Part shown: one piece after another, positions 29,133 through 37,787 of the stretch
Layout: the number at the start of each line of letters is the position of its first letter
Position numbering within the stretch: the stretch's first letter is position 1
Source: Lignipirellula cremea
Lineage (GTDB): Bacteria > Planctomycetota > Planctomycetia > Pirellulales > Pirellulaceae
NCBI RefSeq assembly: GCF_007751035.1
Contig: NZ_CP036433.1
Coordinates: 4,569,001-4,633,000 of the forward strand
Length of the DNA stretch: 64,000 nt
Direction of reading: 5' to 3'
Notes under the pieces: model-generated
The model's database searches: none
What the model was told of the DNA's origin: nothing
Seen by the model: only the letters and a program-made list of their open reading frames with translations
Position numbers and translations under genes: made by a program

Positions 29133-30245
29133 ATGCCGATACGCGTATTGCTGATCATCCCGACGCTCGACCGGGGCGGCGCCGAAAAACAGTTGGCGTA
29201 TCTGGCGACGCGGCTGCCGCGCGAGCAGTTCGACGTGCATGTTTGCGCGCTCACCCGTGGCGGCCCCTTGGCCGCCATGCTGGAGGAAGCGGACATCCCG
29301 CTGACCGTGATCGGCAAATCCTGGAAGGTTGACCCGGGCGCCTGGTGGCGTCTGCGAAAGTTCATTCAGCAGCTCCAGCCCGACATTGTGCATACGTGGT
29401 TGTTCGCCGCCAACAGCTACGGCAGGGCGGCTGCGTTTTCGGCGGGCGTCCCGCATGTGCTGGCCGGGGAACGCTGCGTCGATCAGTGGAAGGTCTGGCA
29501 CGAGTTCGCCATTGACCGCCGCCTTGCACGTCGCACCGAGAAGATTCTCACCAACAGCACGGGCGTGCAGGAATTTTATACGCGGCACGGCCTGCCGGCG
29601 GAAAAGTTTGTGGTGATACCCAACGGGATTACGCCGCTTGATCCGACCGTCGCGGGAGCGCGCGACGAACTGCTGGCCGAACTGGAATTGCCGGCCGACG
29701 CCAGGTTGATTACGACCGTGGGTCGATTGTGGCCGCAGAAGCGGATGAAAGATCTCATCTGGGCGGCGGAGCTGCTCAAGTGCATCCGGGAAGACTCCCA
29801 CCTTCTAATCGTGGGAGAAGGGCCGCAGCGGTGGCGACTGGAAGTTTTCCGCGACCAGATCGAAGTCGGCGACCGGGTGCATCTGGTGGGACAACGATCC
29901 GACGTGCCCCGGCTGCTGTTCCACAGCGAATGCTTCTGGCTGGGCAGCGGTTATGAAGGCCAGTCCAACGCCGTGATGGAAGCGATGTCAGCCGGCTTGC
30001 CCGTGGTGGCCACCGATATTGCCGGCAATCGCGATCTGGTGATACCGGAAGAGACGGGTTATCTGGTCGGGGTGGGCGACAAAGCCGGGTTCGCCCAGTG
30101 GACGAACCAGTTGCTGGAGAACCCAGCAGGTGCGAAAAAAATGGGGCAGGCAGGCCAGCGTCGTATGCACGAAGAATTCACCATCAGTAATATGGTGCAG
30201 CGTCACGCTGAACTTTACGCGCACGTCGCTAGCTCAGAAAAATAA
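29133..30245 (+). CDS. glycosyltransferase family 4
   Basis: A 370-residue GT-B fold enzyme. Residues 1-170 are an N-terminal domain (MPIRVLLIIPTLDRGGAEKQ). The C-terminal nucleotide-sugar domain has VGRLWPQKRMKDLIWAAELL, LLIVGEGPQ and SGYEGQSNAVMEAMSAGLPVV, which contains the E-x7-E motif. It should add a sugar to a lipid-linked or exopolysaccharide acceptor at the cytoplasmic membrane face. It is 195 bp downstream of the DUF1501 gene on the same strand, with no terminator seen between. The acceptor and donor are not readable. The ATG at 29133 matches the family start; in-frame sequence to 29001 does not. Confidence 0.88.
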   Translation: MPIRVLLIIPTLDRGGAEKQLAYLATRLPREQFDVHVCALTRGGPLAAMLEEADIPLTVIGKSWKVDPGAWWRLRKFIQQLQPDIVHTWLFAANSYGRAAAFSAGVPHVLAGERCVDQWKVWHEFAIDRRLARRTEKILTNSTGVQEFYTRHGLPAEKFVVIPNGITPLDPTVAGARDELLAELELPADARLITTVGRLWPQKRMKDLIWAAELLKCIREDSHLLIVGEGPQRWRLEVFRDQIEVGDRVHLVGQRSDVPRLLFHSECFWLGSGYEGQSNAVMEAMSAGLPVVATDIAGNRDLVIPEETGYLVGVGDKAGFAQWTNQLLENPAGAKKMGQAGQRRMHEEFTISNMVQRHAELYAHVASSEK

Positions 30246-30509
30246 TCGCGAATGCGTCAGTGGCGTCCGCAGGGCACGCTCTTCCACGACGATTCTGCGG
30301 CGTTCCAGCAAACACTGACCTGCGTGGTCAGCGTAGCGCTTGAAGATTACACGACGTACGCCGCCGGGCGGCCTGGGAGGGCAGTGGCAATATCCAGGAC
30401 ACTTCGGCGTATGGCGTACGTCGTACTGAGGGCCGTCGCTCATGCGCCGGAGTTGGCTTCGTTTGTTTTACTTTTTCCGTATGGCGTGGCGACCATCGCC
30501 GTGCGGCGG

Positions 30510-30845
30510 CTATTTCGCGGCGAGTTCCGCGCCCGACTCTTTCCACGCCTGGGCGCCGCCTTCATAGTCAAAGACTGTTTCGAATCCTGCCAGGTGCAGT
30601 TTCTCTGCGGCCTTTTTGGAGGAGTCGCACTCTTCGCTGGCGCAGTAAACTACTACGGCATTCTTTTTATTGCCAGCTGTCTTCTCCACATTTGCCAGGA
30701 AATCATTCTGGCTGAGGGGGATATTGGTCGATCCGGGGATTTCCGTCTTGCTGAAATGCTCCGAGTCGAGTGTGTTGATGATCGTCAATTCGTCGCCCAT
30801 TTCGTCGATCATATTTTTGAACTGGGTCGTATTAATGGTTTGCAT
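30510..30845 (-). CDS. rhodanese-like domain protein
   Basis: A 111-residue single rhodanese domain. The active-site loop is VVVYCASEECDSSKKAAE with the nucleophile Cys68, an unusually acidic loop. Family features INTLDSEHF and GSTNIPLSQ are present, and the end matches the usual YEGGAQAWKESG. It probably transfers sulfur or binds a sulfur carrier in the cytoplasm. CAGGAG lies before the ATG at 30845; an in-frame start at 30962 would add a non-family N-terminus. It converges with the glycosyltransferase gene. No sulfur-metabolism partner is adjacent, although mobA (upstream, same strand) is a cofactor gene. Confidence 0.88.
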   Translation of the reverse strand: MQTINTTQFKNMIDEMGDELTIINTLDSEHFSKTEIPGSTNIPLSQNDFLANVEKTAGNKKNAVVVYCASEECDSSKKAAEKLHLAGFETVFDYEGGAQAWKESGAELAAK

Positions 30846-31140
30846 CGTATTACGCTCCTGATTCCTGAGCGACTCCAGGGGAACGCACAGCGGCGGTCGA
30901 GCTGAAGTCATCGGTTTTCCGTTTCGGATAGAACTCCGCCAAGGCGGAGACGCCGTGGACACTGAGAAGATGCAAACGGCGTACCCGAAGCGGCCAATTC
31001 CCCCAAAACGGCGTTTCCTGCGTAAAAAAAGATCGCCAGACGGCAGAAATCGATATCACCCGGTTCCCCAGAGAGCGTGACGGCCGCACTGCGACCAGCC
31101 GACCGCATGGCGTTCGACCAGGAAAACGCTGTGGGTTCGT

Positions 31141-31872
31141 TCAGGAGAAATCCGATATGCCAGGAGGTGAATCGGGCGGTTGCCCGGCTTCCGGCAGCAA
31201 CCGGGCAATCGCGGGATCGATCGCCAGTCCGGCCCGCTGCAGGGCCAGGCGGTAGTCGGCCGGCGTGTTGCAATTGAGGAGACTGGCCAGGTCCGGGTCG
31301 AACGGACGCACCTCCTCGGCCGGCATGCGGAGGGTGCGGATCGCTTCAAGCAACGCCATCGGTCGGCGGATGTCCGCGGCCAACAGGCGTTCGACGGCAA
31401 GCAGCACGCGAGGCCGATACACAGCAGCCAGCGGTTGGGGGTAACCTGCGGCGTCGCACGGCACAACTGCGTCGACCGTGCTATCAACCGCTAACAGTCG
31501 CTCCACCAGGGCGACGACCAGCGACGGGACCAGCAGGGGAGCGTCGCAACTGGTGACGTAAACGGCCTGCGTCGCAGGCGTCAACGCGCGCAGTCCAGCC
31601 AGCAAGCCTTCCAGCGGTCCCTGGTCCGGGCGGGCGTCCTGCACTTGAATCCGATCGCGGACGGAGGTTTTGTCCGCAGGAACCGCGCTCCCTGCCTCCG
31701 CATTCTCGTCCTCTTCGGCCGCAGCGACGACGACGATGGGCGAGGCCACCGTCGACAAAATCCGCACGGTCCGGGCCAGCATGGTTTCTGGCCCGAACGG
31801 CAGGCTCGCCTTGGACAGCCCCATCCGCCGGCTATGACCGCCGCAGAGTACGATTCCGGCGATCGGGATCAT
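31141..31872 (-). CDS. mobA: molybdenum cofactor guanylyltransferase
   Basis: A 243-residue nucleotidyltransferase that attaches GMP to molybdopterin. The signature LCGGHSRRMGLSKASLPFG is at residues 9-27. GPLEGLLAGL, TSCDAPLL (metal Asp) and PLAAVYRP are typical of the family. Residues ~54-70 form a small acidic insert. The gene follows topA by 39 bp on the same strand and probably shares its transcript. No other moa/moe gene is in the window. Confidence 0.88.
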   Translation of the reverse strand: MIPIAGIVLCGGHSRRMGLSKASLPFGPETMLARTVRILSTVASPIVVVAAAEEDENAEAGSAVPADKTSVRDRIQVQDARPDQGPLEGLLAGLRALTPATQAVYVTSCDAPLLVPSLVVALVERLLAVDSTVDAVVPCDAAGYPQPLAAVYRPRVLLAVERLLAADIRRPMALLEAIRTLRMPAEEVRPFDPDLASLLNCNTPADYRLALQRAGLAIDPAIARLLPEAGQPPDSPPGISDFS

Positions 31873-31911
31873 CCTGGCGATGCCTGGGGCTGGCGAGCGG
31901 GGGCGGGAGCG

Positions 31912-34626
31912 TTACGACGTTTTCTTGGCGGCCTTCTTTTTGAAGGCTTTTTTGGCCGTTTTCTTTTTGGTCGCCTTCTTTTTGGCAGCAGCTTTCTTGA
32001 CCGACTTTTTAGCCGAGGCTTTCTTTTTGGCGGCCTTCTTTTTCTTTTTCGGGCCGCCCCGGGCGGCTCTTTCGGCCAGCTCGTGAAGGGCCTGTTCGAA
32101 GGTCAGCTCTTCGGTCGAAACGCCTTTGGGCAGCGGGGCATTGGTTTCGCCGTCGGAGATATAAGGACCGTAACGACCGTCGATGACCGTGACAGGATTT
32201 TCCGTGATGGGCGAAGGATCGAAGGTCCGCAAGGCTTCCCGTTGCTGGCGGCCGCGGGTCGATTTGGGCTGCTTGAGCAGTTCGATCGCCTGCTCCATGG
32301 TGACATCAAGCGGGGACAGGGTGTCGGGCAGTTTGCGGTTCTCTTTCCCGGCGCGAATGTAAGGCCCGTAGGGGCCATTGGCGGCCAGCACCCGTTCCTT
32401 CAGTTCCGGGTGTTCGCCCAGGTCTCGCGGCAGGGAGAGCAGCTTGAGGGCCGTTTCCAGATCGATCGAATCCGGTTCCATCCCTTTGAGGAGGGAAGCG
32501 TTTTTCGGCTTTTCGTCTTCGTTTTCCGCGGCCAACTGGATGTACGGGCCAAAGCGTCCCATTTTGAGGAAAATGGGACGTTTGTCCTCGGTGAAACCAA
32601 GCGGCTCTTCTGCTTTTTCGGATTGCTCCAGCAGTTCCAGCGCCCTGGCCATGGTGAGTTCGTCGGGCGCGATGGCGTCGGGCACGGTGGTCCGGCGGCC
32701 ATCCTGTTCGACGGTGGCCGAGTCCTTCCACACGCGCAGGATCACTTCGCCTTTGTCGCCCTCGGGCGCTCCGAGCGAGAAGCGATTAATCTCCGAAATG
32801 TTGACTTCCTCGAGCTTTGCTTTGACCTGGTCTTTCAGTCCGCCGCCGCCGCCCTGCAGGCCATGGTAGAAGTCGTTCAGGTAAGGCACATGGTCGGCCT
32901 CGCCGCGGCTGATGGTGTCGAGGGAGTTCTCCATCTGGGCGGTGAAGTCGTAGTTGACCAGATGGGGAAAGTGCTCTTCGAGCAGCCGAATCACGGAGAA
33001 GGCCACCCACTGCGGGACGAGGGCTTTCCCTTTGAGATAAACGTACTTTCGCTCCAGCAGCGTCTCGATAATCGCGGCGTACGTACTGGGACGACCGATG
33101 CCGCGGCTTTCCAGCTCTTCGGTCAGGCTGGCTTCCGTATACCGGCGAGGCGGCTGCGTGGCGTGGCTTTTGGAGTCGAGCTTGCGGCAATCAAGAATGT
33201 CGCCTTGGACGACGTTCGGCAGGATGCGTTCTTTGTCCGCCAGTTCCGCTTCCGGTTCGTCGGAGCCTTCGACATACGCCCTGAGGTGGCCCGCGAAGTC
33301 GATGATTTTTCCCGTGGCGACGAATACGGCGCCGCCGCCTTCGAGGGTCAGGGTGATATTGCGTCCGCGGGCGGGCAGCATCTGGCTGGCGATGGTGCGC
33401 TTCCAGATCAGCTCGAACAGTTTGAACTCATCGACGCTCAGCTCGTTCCGCAGGGCGTCGGGCAGCTCAAAGGGATGGCCGGCGGGGCGGATGGCCTCGT
33501 GAGCCTCCTGCGCGTTTTTGACTTTGTTGGCGTAAGTGTTGGGCTTTTCGGGCAGAAAGTTGGGGCCGTACTCGGACCGTACCAGATCCCGGGCGGCGTC
33601 GACCGCGACGGAGGCCAGCGTGGTCGAGTCGGTACGCATGTAGGTAATATGGCCCTTTTGATAGAGGCTCTGGGCCGCGCTCATTGTCCGCTTGGAGCTG
33701 AAGCCGAACTTGCGGTTCGCCTCGGCGATCAGGGCGGTTGTAATAAAGGGCGCTTTGGGGCGATCGGTGAAGGGACGCTCTTCCAGCGAAGTAACTTTGA
33801 ACTCGGAGTTGCGGATCCGTTCCGCCAGCTGATTGGCGCCGGCTTCATCCAGCAGCAGCAGGTTGGGGTCTTTGACCTTGCCCGTCTTTTCGTCGAAGTC
33901 CTTGCTGTTGGGGATTTTCTTCCCTTCAACCAGCCGCAAGGTTGCTTCAAACGGGGATTGCTCGGACTTGACGAAAGTGCCGACCAGATCCCAGTAGACG
34001 GCCGAAACAAACGCCCTGCGTTCCCTTTCCTGTTCGACGACCAGCCGCAGGGCGACCGATTGCACGCGGCCGGCGGAACGGGCTTTGCCGCCCACGCCGC
34101 GACGGACGACATCGGACAGATCGTATCCGTACAGGCGATCCAGGATGCGGCGGGTTTCCTGGGCGCGCACCAGGTCGTTATCGATCTGGCGAGGATTGGC
34201 CAGGGCGTTGTCGATCGCTTCTTTGGTGATTTCGTGAAAAACGAGCCGGTGGACAGGCACGGTCGGCTTGAGAATTTCCGACAGGTGCCAGCTGATCGCC
34301 TCTCCTTCGCGGTCCTCGTCCGTTGCCAGATAGAGTCGATCGGACTCTTTCAGCATGTCTTTGAGGCGTTTGACTTCCTTTTTCTTGTCGCTGTTGACAA
34401 TGTAAAAGGGTTTGAATTCATCATTGACGTTGACGGCCAGATAGGCCCAGTCTTCGTTCTGGTATTCAGCCGGGACGTCTTTCTTGTTGCCGGCGAGGTC
34501 GCGCACGTGGCCGACGCTGGCCTCCACCAGATACTCGTCGCCGAGAAATTTGGAGATGGTTTTGGCCTTATTCGGCGATTCCACAATCACCAGGGCCTTA
34601 CCTTGTTCTTTTCCCTGTTTGGCCAT
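31912..34626 (-). CDS. topA: DNA topoisomerase I (type IA)
   Basis: A 904-residue omega protein that relaxes negative supercoils. The TOPRIM domain starts with ALVIVESPNKAKTI and contains DEDREGEAIS. The catalytic Tyr329 is in GHITYMRTDSTTL. After the core come three to four GRFGPYIQL / NGPYGPYIRAG / DGRYGPYISDG Toprim_C repeats instead of Cys4 zinc fingers. About 48 residues of a Lys/Ala-rich tail (GGPKKKKKAAKKKASAKKS onward) follow, likely binding DNA non-specifically. The ATG at 34626 gives MAKQGKEQGKALVIVESP; a frame extension to 34803 is not family-like. It is transcribed divergently from the PpiD-like gene and upstream of mobA. Confidence 0.96.
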   Translation of the reverse strand: MAKQGKEQGKALVIVESPNKAKTISKFLGDEYLVEASVGHVRDLAGNKKDVPAEYQNEDWAYLAVNVNDEFKPFYIVNSDKKKEVKRLKDMLKESDRLYLATDEDREGEAISWHLSEILKPTVPVHRLVFHEITKEAIDNALANPRQIDNDLVRAQETRRILDRLYGYDLSDVVRRGVGGKARSAGRVQSVALRLVVEQERERRAFVSAVYWDLVGTFVKSEQSPFEATLRLVEGKKIPNSKDFDEKTGKVKDPNLLLLDEAGANQLAERIRNSEFKVTSLEERPFTDRPKAPFITTALIAEANRKFGFSSKRTMSAAQSLYQKGHITYMRTDSTTLASVAVDAARDLVRSEYGPNFLPEKPNTYANKVKNAQEAHEAIRPAGHPFELPDALRNELSVDEFKLFELIWKRTIASQMLPARGRNITLTLEGGGAVFVATGKIIDFAGHLRAYVEGSDEPEAELADKERILPNVVQGDILDCRKLDSKSHATQPPRRYTEASLTEELESRGIGRPSTYAAIIETLLERKYVYLKGKALVPQWVAFSVIRLLEEHFPHLVNYDFTAQMENSLDTISRGEADHVPYLNDFYHGLQGGGGGLKDQVKAKLEEVNISEINRFSLGAPEGDKGEVILRVWKDSATVEQDGRRTTVPDAIAPDELTMARALELLEQSEKAEEPLGFTEDKRPIFLKMGRFGPYIQLAAENEDEKPKNASLLKGMEPDSIDLETALKLLSLPRDLGEHPELKERVLAANGPYGPYIRAGKENRKLPDTLSPLDVTMEQAIELLKQPKSTRGRQQREALRTFDPSPITENPVTVIDGRYGPYISDGETNAPLPKGVSTEELTFEQALHELAERAARGGPKKKKKAAKKKASAKKSVKKAAAKKKATKKKTAKKAFKKKAAKKTS

Positions 34627-35088
34627 CGCTTTACCAGGCAGCTGAAGTGTAGAGGAGAAATAGTTCGAGTCCGCAGCGTACCGCGATTCGACCGATTTTG
34701 ATTGGGGGGCTTGGACAACCGGGCGGAACGAGGGAAGATTCGGACTATTCGAATCGACCCAACCTCCCACGGGAAAACGTCTTCTGCCCTTTCTATCGAC
34801 CATCGTAATCGGCTACGACAGTTGTTATTGGGATTGAACGAAACCCGTTTAGCCTTACAATTTGCTGTTTGCGTATTCCCTTTTTGCCTTACAGTTGGAG
34901 GGAATCGCACATTCGCCCCTTGCAGAATAGCGACCGCCTCCAGTGCGGAATGTGCCAGTCGCCGAGCCGCATTGCAAGTAGGTCAATCAATACTCTGTTC
35001 CACAAACTGTCAAGCCCCAGACGCGCAGGGCCGCCGCCGTCGCTGGGAGCAACACCCAAATAAAGACGGCTTTTCCGAGGGATTCAAG
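34627..35088. other. Divergent intergenic region (topA / SurA-PpiD-like gene)
   Basis: 462 bp between divergent starts. It holds the candidate plus-strand promoter at 34834-34861. No small gene is supported. Confidence 0.4.
34834..34861 (+). promoter_or_regulatory. candidate promoter TTGAAC-N16-TACAAT
   Basis: TTGAAC (34834-34839) and TACAAT (34856-34861), 16 bp apart, lie 228 bp before the ATG of the SurA/PpiD-like gene. The -10 matches consensus at five of six positions. It has not been tested; planctomycete promoters are poorly defined. Confidence 0.35.
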
Positions 35089-37635
35089 ATGGCAAGTCCT
35101 CTTTCCGTATTTCGGAAGAATCAAAAAGTGTTAATGGCAGGCTTCGGTATTGCCATTATGTTCGTGTTCACCATTGGGGCCGCGATCACGCAGTACCAGG
35201 GCTCGTTCCAGGGGGCCGGCAACACAGGGCCCGACCCGACGGTCGTCTCGTACCGCGGCGGAAAAATGACCGAAGGGGAACTGGATCGCCTGCACATGCG
35301 GCAGGCGAACACCATGGCGTTCCTGCAGCAGTTGTTCCTCTACATGCGGGAAAAAGATCCGACCGCGACGCCCAAAGCGCCGATGATCAGCCCCGCCAAT
35401 AGCCGGCAGGACGTGTTCTATCGCTATCTGCTTGCCAAGAAAGCGGAAGAAATGGGCATGGTCGTGAACGACCAGGCTGTCTGGGATTATCTGGTCCGGT
35501 TCTCCAATTTTGAGCTTCCTCCGGACCGCTTTGCGATTCCGAAAGAGGTTATCGAGCCGGTCGAACGGCGGATCTCCCAGGTACAGCTGTTCGATTCTTT
35601 TCGGATGGAACTGCTCGCCATGCAGTACCAGACCATGGTGATGTCGGGCGTCGTTCCTGACTCGGGCGAAGCGAATCCGTCGCCCGCAGAACTTTGGGAC
35701 TACCACAATCGCTTCACGCAAAGAGTAACAGCCACGGTGGCGCCCGTTTCGGTGGACGCTTTCCGCAGCAAAGTGACGGCCAAACCTACCAATGCCCAGT
35801 TGCACGAACTGTATGACAAGTACAAGTATCGTCAGCCCGACCCGGATTCCGCCGAACCAGGATTCTCTCTCCCGCTGAAGCTGGCTTTTAATTATGTCCG
35901 TGCCGACTTTCAGACCTATCTGGATGCGGCAAAGAAAAAAGTGGACCACGAAGCCGTCGTCGCTGAGTACGAGCGGCGCAAGTCCCTGGGGCAGTATCGT
36001 GTTTTCACCCCGACGGTCGATGAAGCCGACCTCGGTCCGGTGACGATTCCGCCGGTAGCACCGAGTGATCCGCCGGCGACCGACCCGAACGATGCTCCCG
36101 CACCGCCGACTCCCAAGCCGAGCGACGCCGTGGATCCCACCGCTCCGCCGGCCCCCGCACCCAGCACTCCCGCCGACGAACCGAAAGCGGACGAACCGAA
36201 GGCCGACGAACCGAAAGCCGACGAACCGAAAGCCGACGAACCGAAAGCGGACGAACCGAAAGCGGACGAGCCGAAAGCGGGCGAACCGAAAGCCGACGAG
36301 CCGAAAGCGGACGAACCGAAAGCGGACGAACCGAAAGCGGACGAACCGAAGGCGGATGAATCGAAGGCCGACGAACCGAAGGCCGACGAACCGAAAGCCG
36401 ACGAACCGAAGGCCGACAAAGAAGACCAGTCTTCGCGGTCGTTGAAGCAGGGCGAATTCTTCGTTGCTCTCCAGGACGACGCGCCGAAGACGGAGGACGC
36501 GCCGAAGACGGACGACGCGCCGAAGACGGACGACGCGCCGAAGACGGACGACGCGCCGGCTCCGCCCGTGCTCGAGGAACCGGCCGCTTCGGACAAAGGC
36601 GACGAAGAGAAAGCGGATGAGTTCAAGCCGTTGTCGGAAGTCGAAGACGAAATTCTCGACTATCTGTCGCGCGACAACGCGATGAAAGCGATGGAAGCCG
36701 ACCTGGCGAAGATCGCCACTCAGGTCAAAACCTACAAGCAGGAAGTTCGGGCGGCCGCCGCCCAGAAGCTGCCTGCGCCGGAACCGCTCGATCTCAAGCA
36801 GTTTGAAGGTCCCGGTCTGACCGTGGGTCGCATGCCGCTGTTTGACCACCGGGAAGTTGCTGAAACGGAACTTGGCAAAATGAACGCGGGCGACGGCGGA
36901 GCCGGTCGCAGCACGACCTTTGTCGACCTTGCCTATGGTCGACAGGAACCGGTGCTGTACCTGACGCAGCAGATTTCGAACATCCAGCGTTTGGGTTCGG
37001 GCGCGAAAGACGCCGATCGCAGTTACCTGTTCTGGGTAACGCAGATCGAAATGCCGCGCACGCCGACGTTTGAAGAAGCGAAGGAAGCTGTTCGTGAAGC
37101 CTGGATCACCCAGGAGGCGCGCAAGCTGGCGATGCAGGACGCACGCGACAAGGCCGCGAAGGCCCGCGCCGCTGGCTCGCTGGCCAAGGCTTCCTCCGAC
37201 AGCAAGCAGACAAACGCCTTTACCTGGATGAATCCGCCGGATCTCGCGATGGCGCAGTTTGCCCAGCAGTTTGGCCAGCAGGTTGTCGATCAGTTTGGAC
37301 CGAAACTGAATCGTGATGTCGAGAATGTCGAAAAGCCCGGCCAGGATTTCATGCGGGAAGTTTTCGCACTGGAGCCCGGCGAAATCGGCACGGCCTGGAA
37401 TGATAACAAGTCCATCGCGTACGTGGTGGAAATGAACGAGCCCGCCCCGGACGCTGCCGAGCCGCAACTGACCAGCGAACAGCGCGTGGCTGCCTTCCTG
37501 GAGAGTCCTAGCCTGATCGACAGCTCGACTCGTCAGCTTTACCGCAGTTCTGCGATCGAGTATCACCGCGATTGGGTGGAACAGCTGGAAGACGAGATGA
37601 ATATCACCTGGACCTTCACGGAACGGGATAACTAA
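35089..37635 (+). CDS. membrane-anchored SurA/PpiD-like periplasmic protein with low-complexity repeat region
   Basis: An 848-residue protein. An N-terminal anchor helix (residues ~14-34, VLMAGFGIAIMFVFTIGAAI) is followed by a SurA_N-like helical region (residues ~50-300). Residues 362-441 are 16 tandem ADEPK pentapeptides, and residues 465-488 are four APKT(D/E)D repeats. A further alpha-helical domain (LSEVEDEILDYLSRDNAMKA; TPTFEEAKEAVREAWITQEAR) recalls the PpiD C-terminus. No clear parvulin PPIase core was recognised, so it may be a chaperone rather than an isomerase. The ATG at 35089 has GAGGGA upstream. A perfect terminator follows, so it is monocistronic. Confidence 0.75.
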   Translation: MASPLSVFRKNQKVLMAGFGIAIMFVFTIGAAITQYQGSFQGAGNTGPDPTVVSYRGGKMTEGELDRLHMRQANTMAFLQQLFLYMREKDPTATPKAPMISPANSRQDVFYRYLLAKKAEEMGMVVNDQAVWDYLVRFSNFELPPDRFAIPKEVIEPVERRISQVQLFDSFRMELLAMQYQTMVMSGVVPDSGEANPSPAELWDYHNRFTQRVTATVAPVSVDAFRSKVTAKPTNAQLHELYDKYKYRQPDPDSAEPGFSLPLKLAFNYVRADFQTYLDAAKKKVDHEAVVAEYERRKSLGQYRVFTPTVDEADLGPVTIPPVAPSDPPATDPNDAPAPPTPKPSDAVDPTAPPAPAPSTPADEPKADEPKADEPKADEPKADEPKADEPKADEPKAGEPKADEPKADEPKADEPKADEPKADESKADEPKADEPKADEPKADKEDQSSRSLKQGEFFVALQDDAPKTEDAPKTDDAPKTDDAPKTDDAPAPPVLEEPAASDKGDEEKADEFKPLSEVEDEILDYLSRDNAMKAMEADLAKIATQVKTYKQEVRAAAAQKLPAPEPLDLKQFEGPGLTVGRMPLFDHREVAETELGKMNAGDGGAGRSTTFVDLAYGRQEPVLYLTQQISNIQRLGSGAKDADRSYLFWVTQIEMPRTPTFEEAKEAVREAWITQEARKLAMQDARDKAAKARAAGSLAKASSDSKQTNAFTWMNPPDLAMAQFAQQFGQQVVDQFGPKLNRDVENVEKPGQDFMREVFALEPGEIGTAWNDNKSIAYVVEMNEPAPDAAEPQLTSEQRVAAFLESPSLIDSSTRQLYRSSAIEYHRDWVEQLEDEMNITWTFTERDN
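36172..36411 (+). repeat. 16 tandem 15 bp coding repeats (ADEPK)
   Basis: Sixteen in-frame copies of a GCS-GAC-GAA-CCG-AAR unit, each 15 bp. Two are variant at the protein level (AGEPK in unit 8, ADESK in unit 13). Synonymous GCG/GCC and AAA/AAG changes are scattered, so the array is not freshly amplified but is still nearly identical. It encodes an acidic/basic Pro-spaced linker. Confidence 0.95.
36481..36552 (+). repeat. four tandem 18 bp coding repeats (APKT[D/E]D)
   Basis: Four copies of GCGCCGAAGACGGASGAC in frame. The first has GAG for GAC. It is a second, independent low-complexity block within the same protein. Confidence 0.92.
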
Positions 37636-37703
37636 ACCCGTTTTTCGCCAAGGCGTCAGGGGAACTCTCCTGCCGCAAGAATTGCGTTAGCCAGAGAAAT
37701 CGA

Positions 37704-37741
37704 CCAGCCGCCAGGATTCATGCCTGGCGGCTGGTTTTTTA
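37704..37741 (+). terminator. intrinsic terminator of the SurA/PpiD-like gene
   Basis: A perfect 12 bp stem CCAGCCGCCAGG (37704-37715) / CCTGGCGGCTGG (37723-37734) with a 7-base loop, followed by a T-run (37735-37741). It lies 69 bp past the stop codon. Confidence 0.92.
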
Positions 37742-37787
37742 TTGGGATTAGGCGACGTCGATCAGGTCAGATGCGTGGGCGGACTGT

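Noticed and set aside
24644-29801. Very long minus-strand frames (967 and 792 codons) over PSD1, DUF1501 and the glycosyltransferase
   Set aside because: Antisense to three well-supported genes; His/Arg/Gln-rich products typical of shadow frames.
31645-34701. 1018-codon plus-strand frame over topA and mobA
   Set aside because: Antisense to clear topA and mobA; its Phe-rich end is only the complement of the lysine-rich TopA tail.
36172-36411. Tandem 15 bp repeats as a CRISPR-like array
   Set aside because: The units are in frame, have no spacers and encode ADEPK; they are coding repeats.
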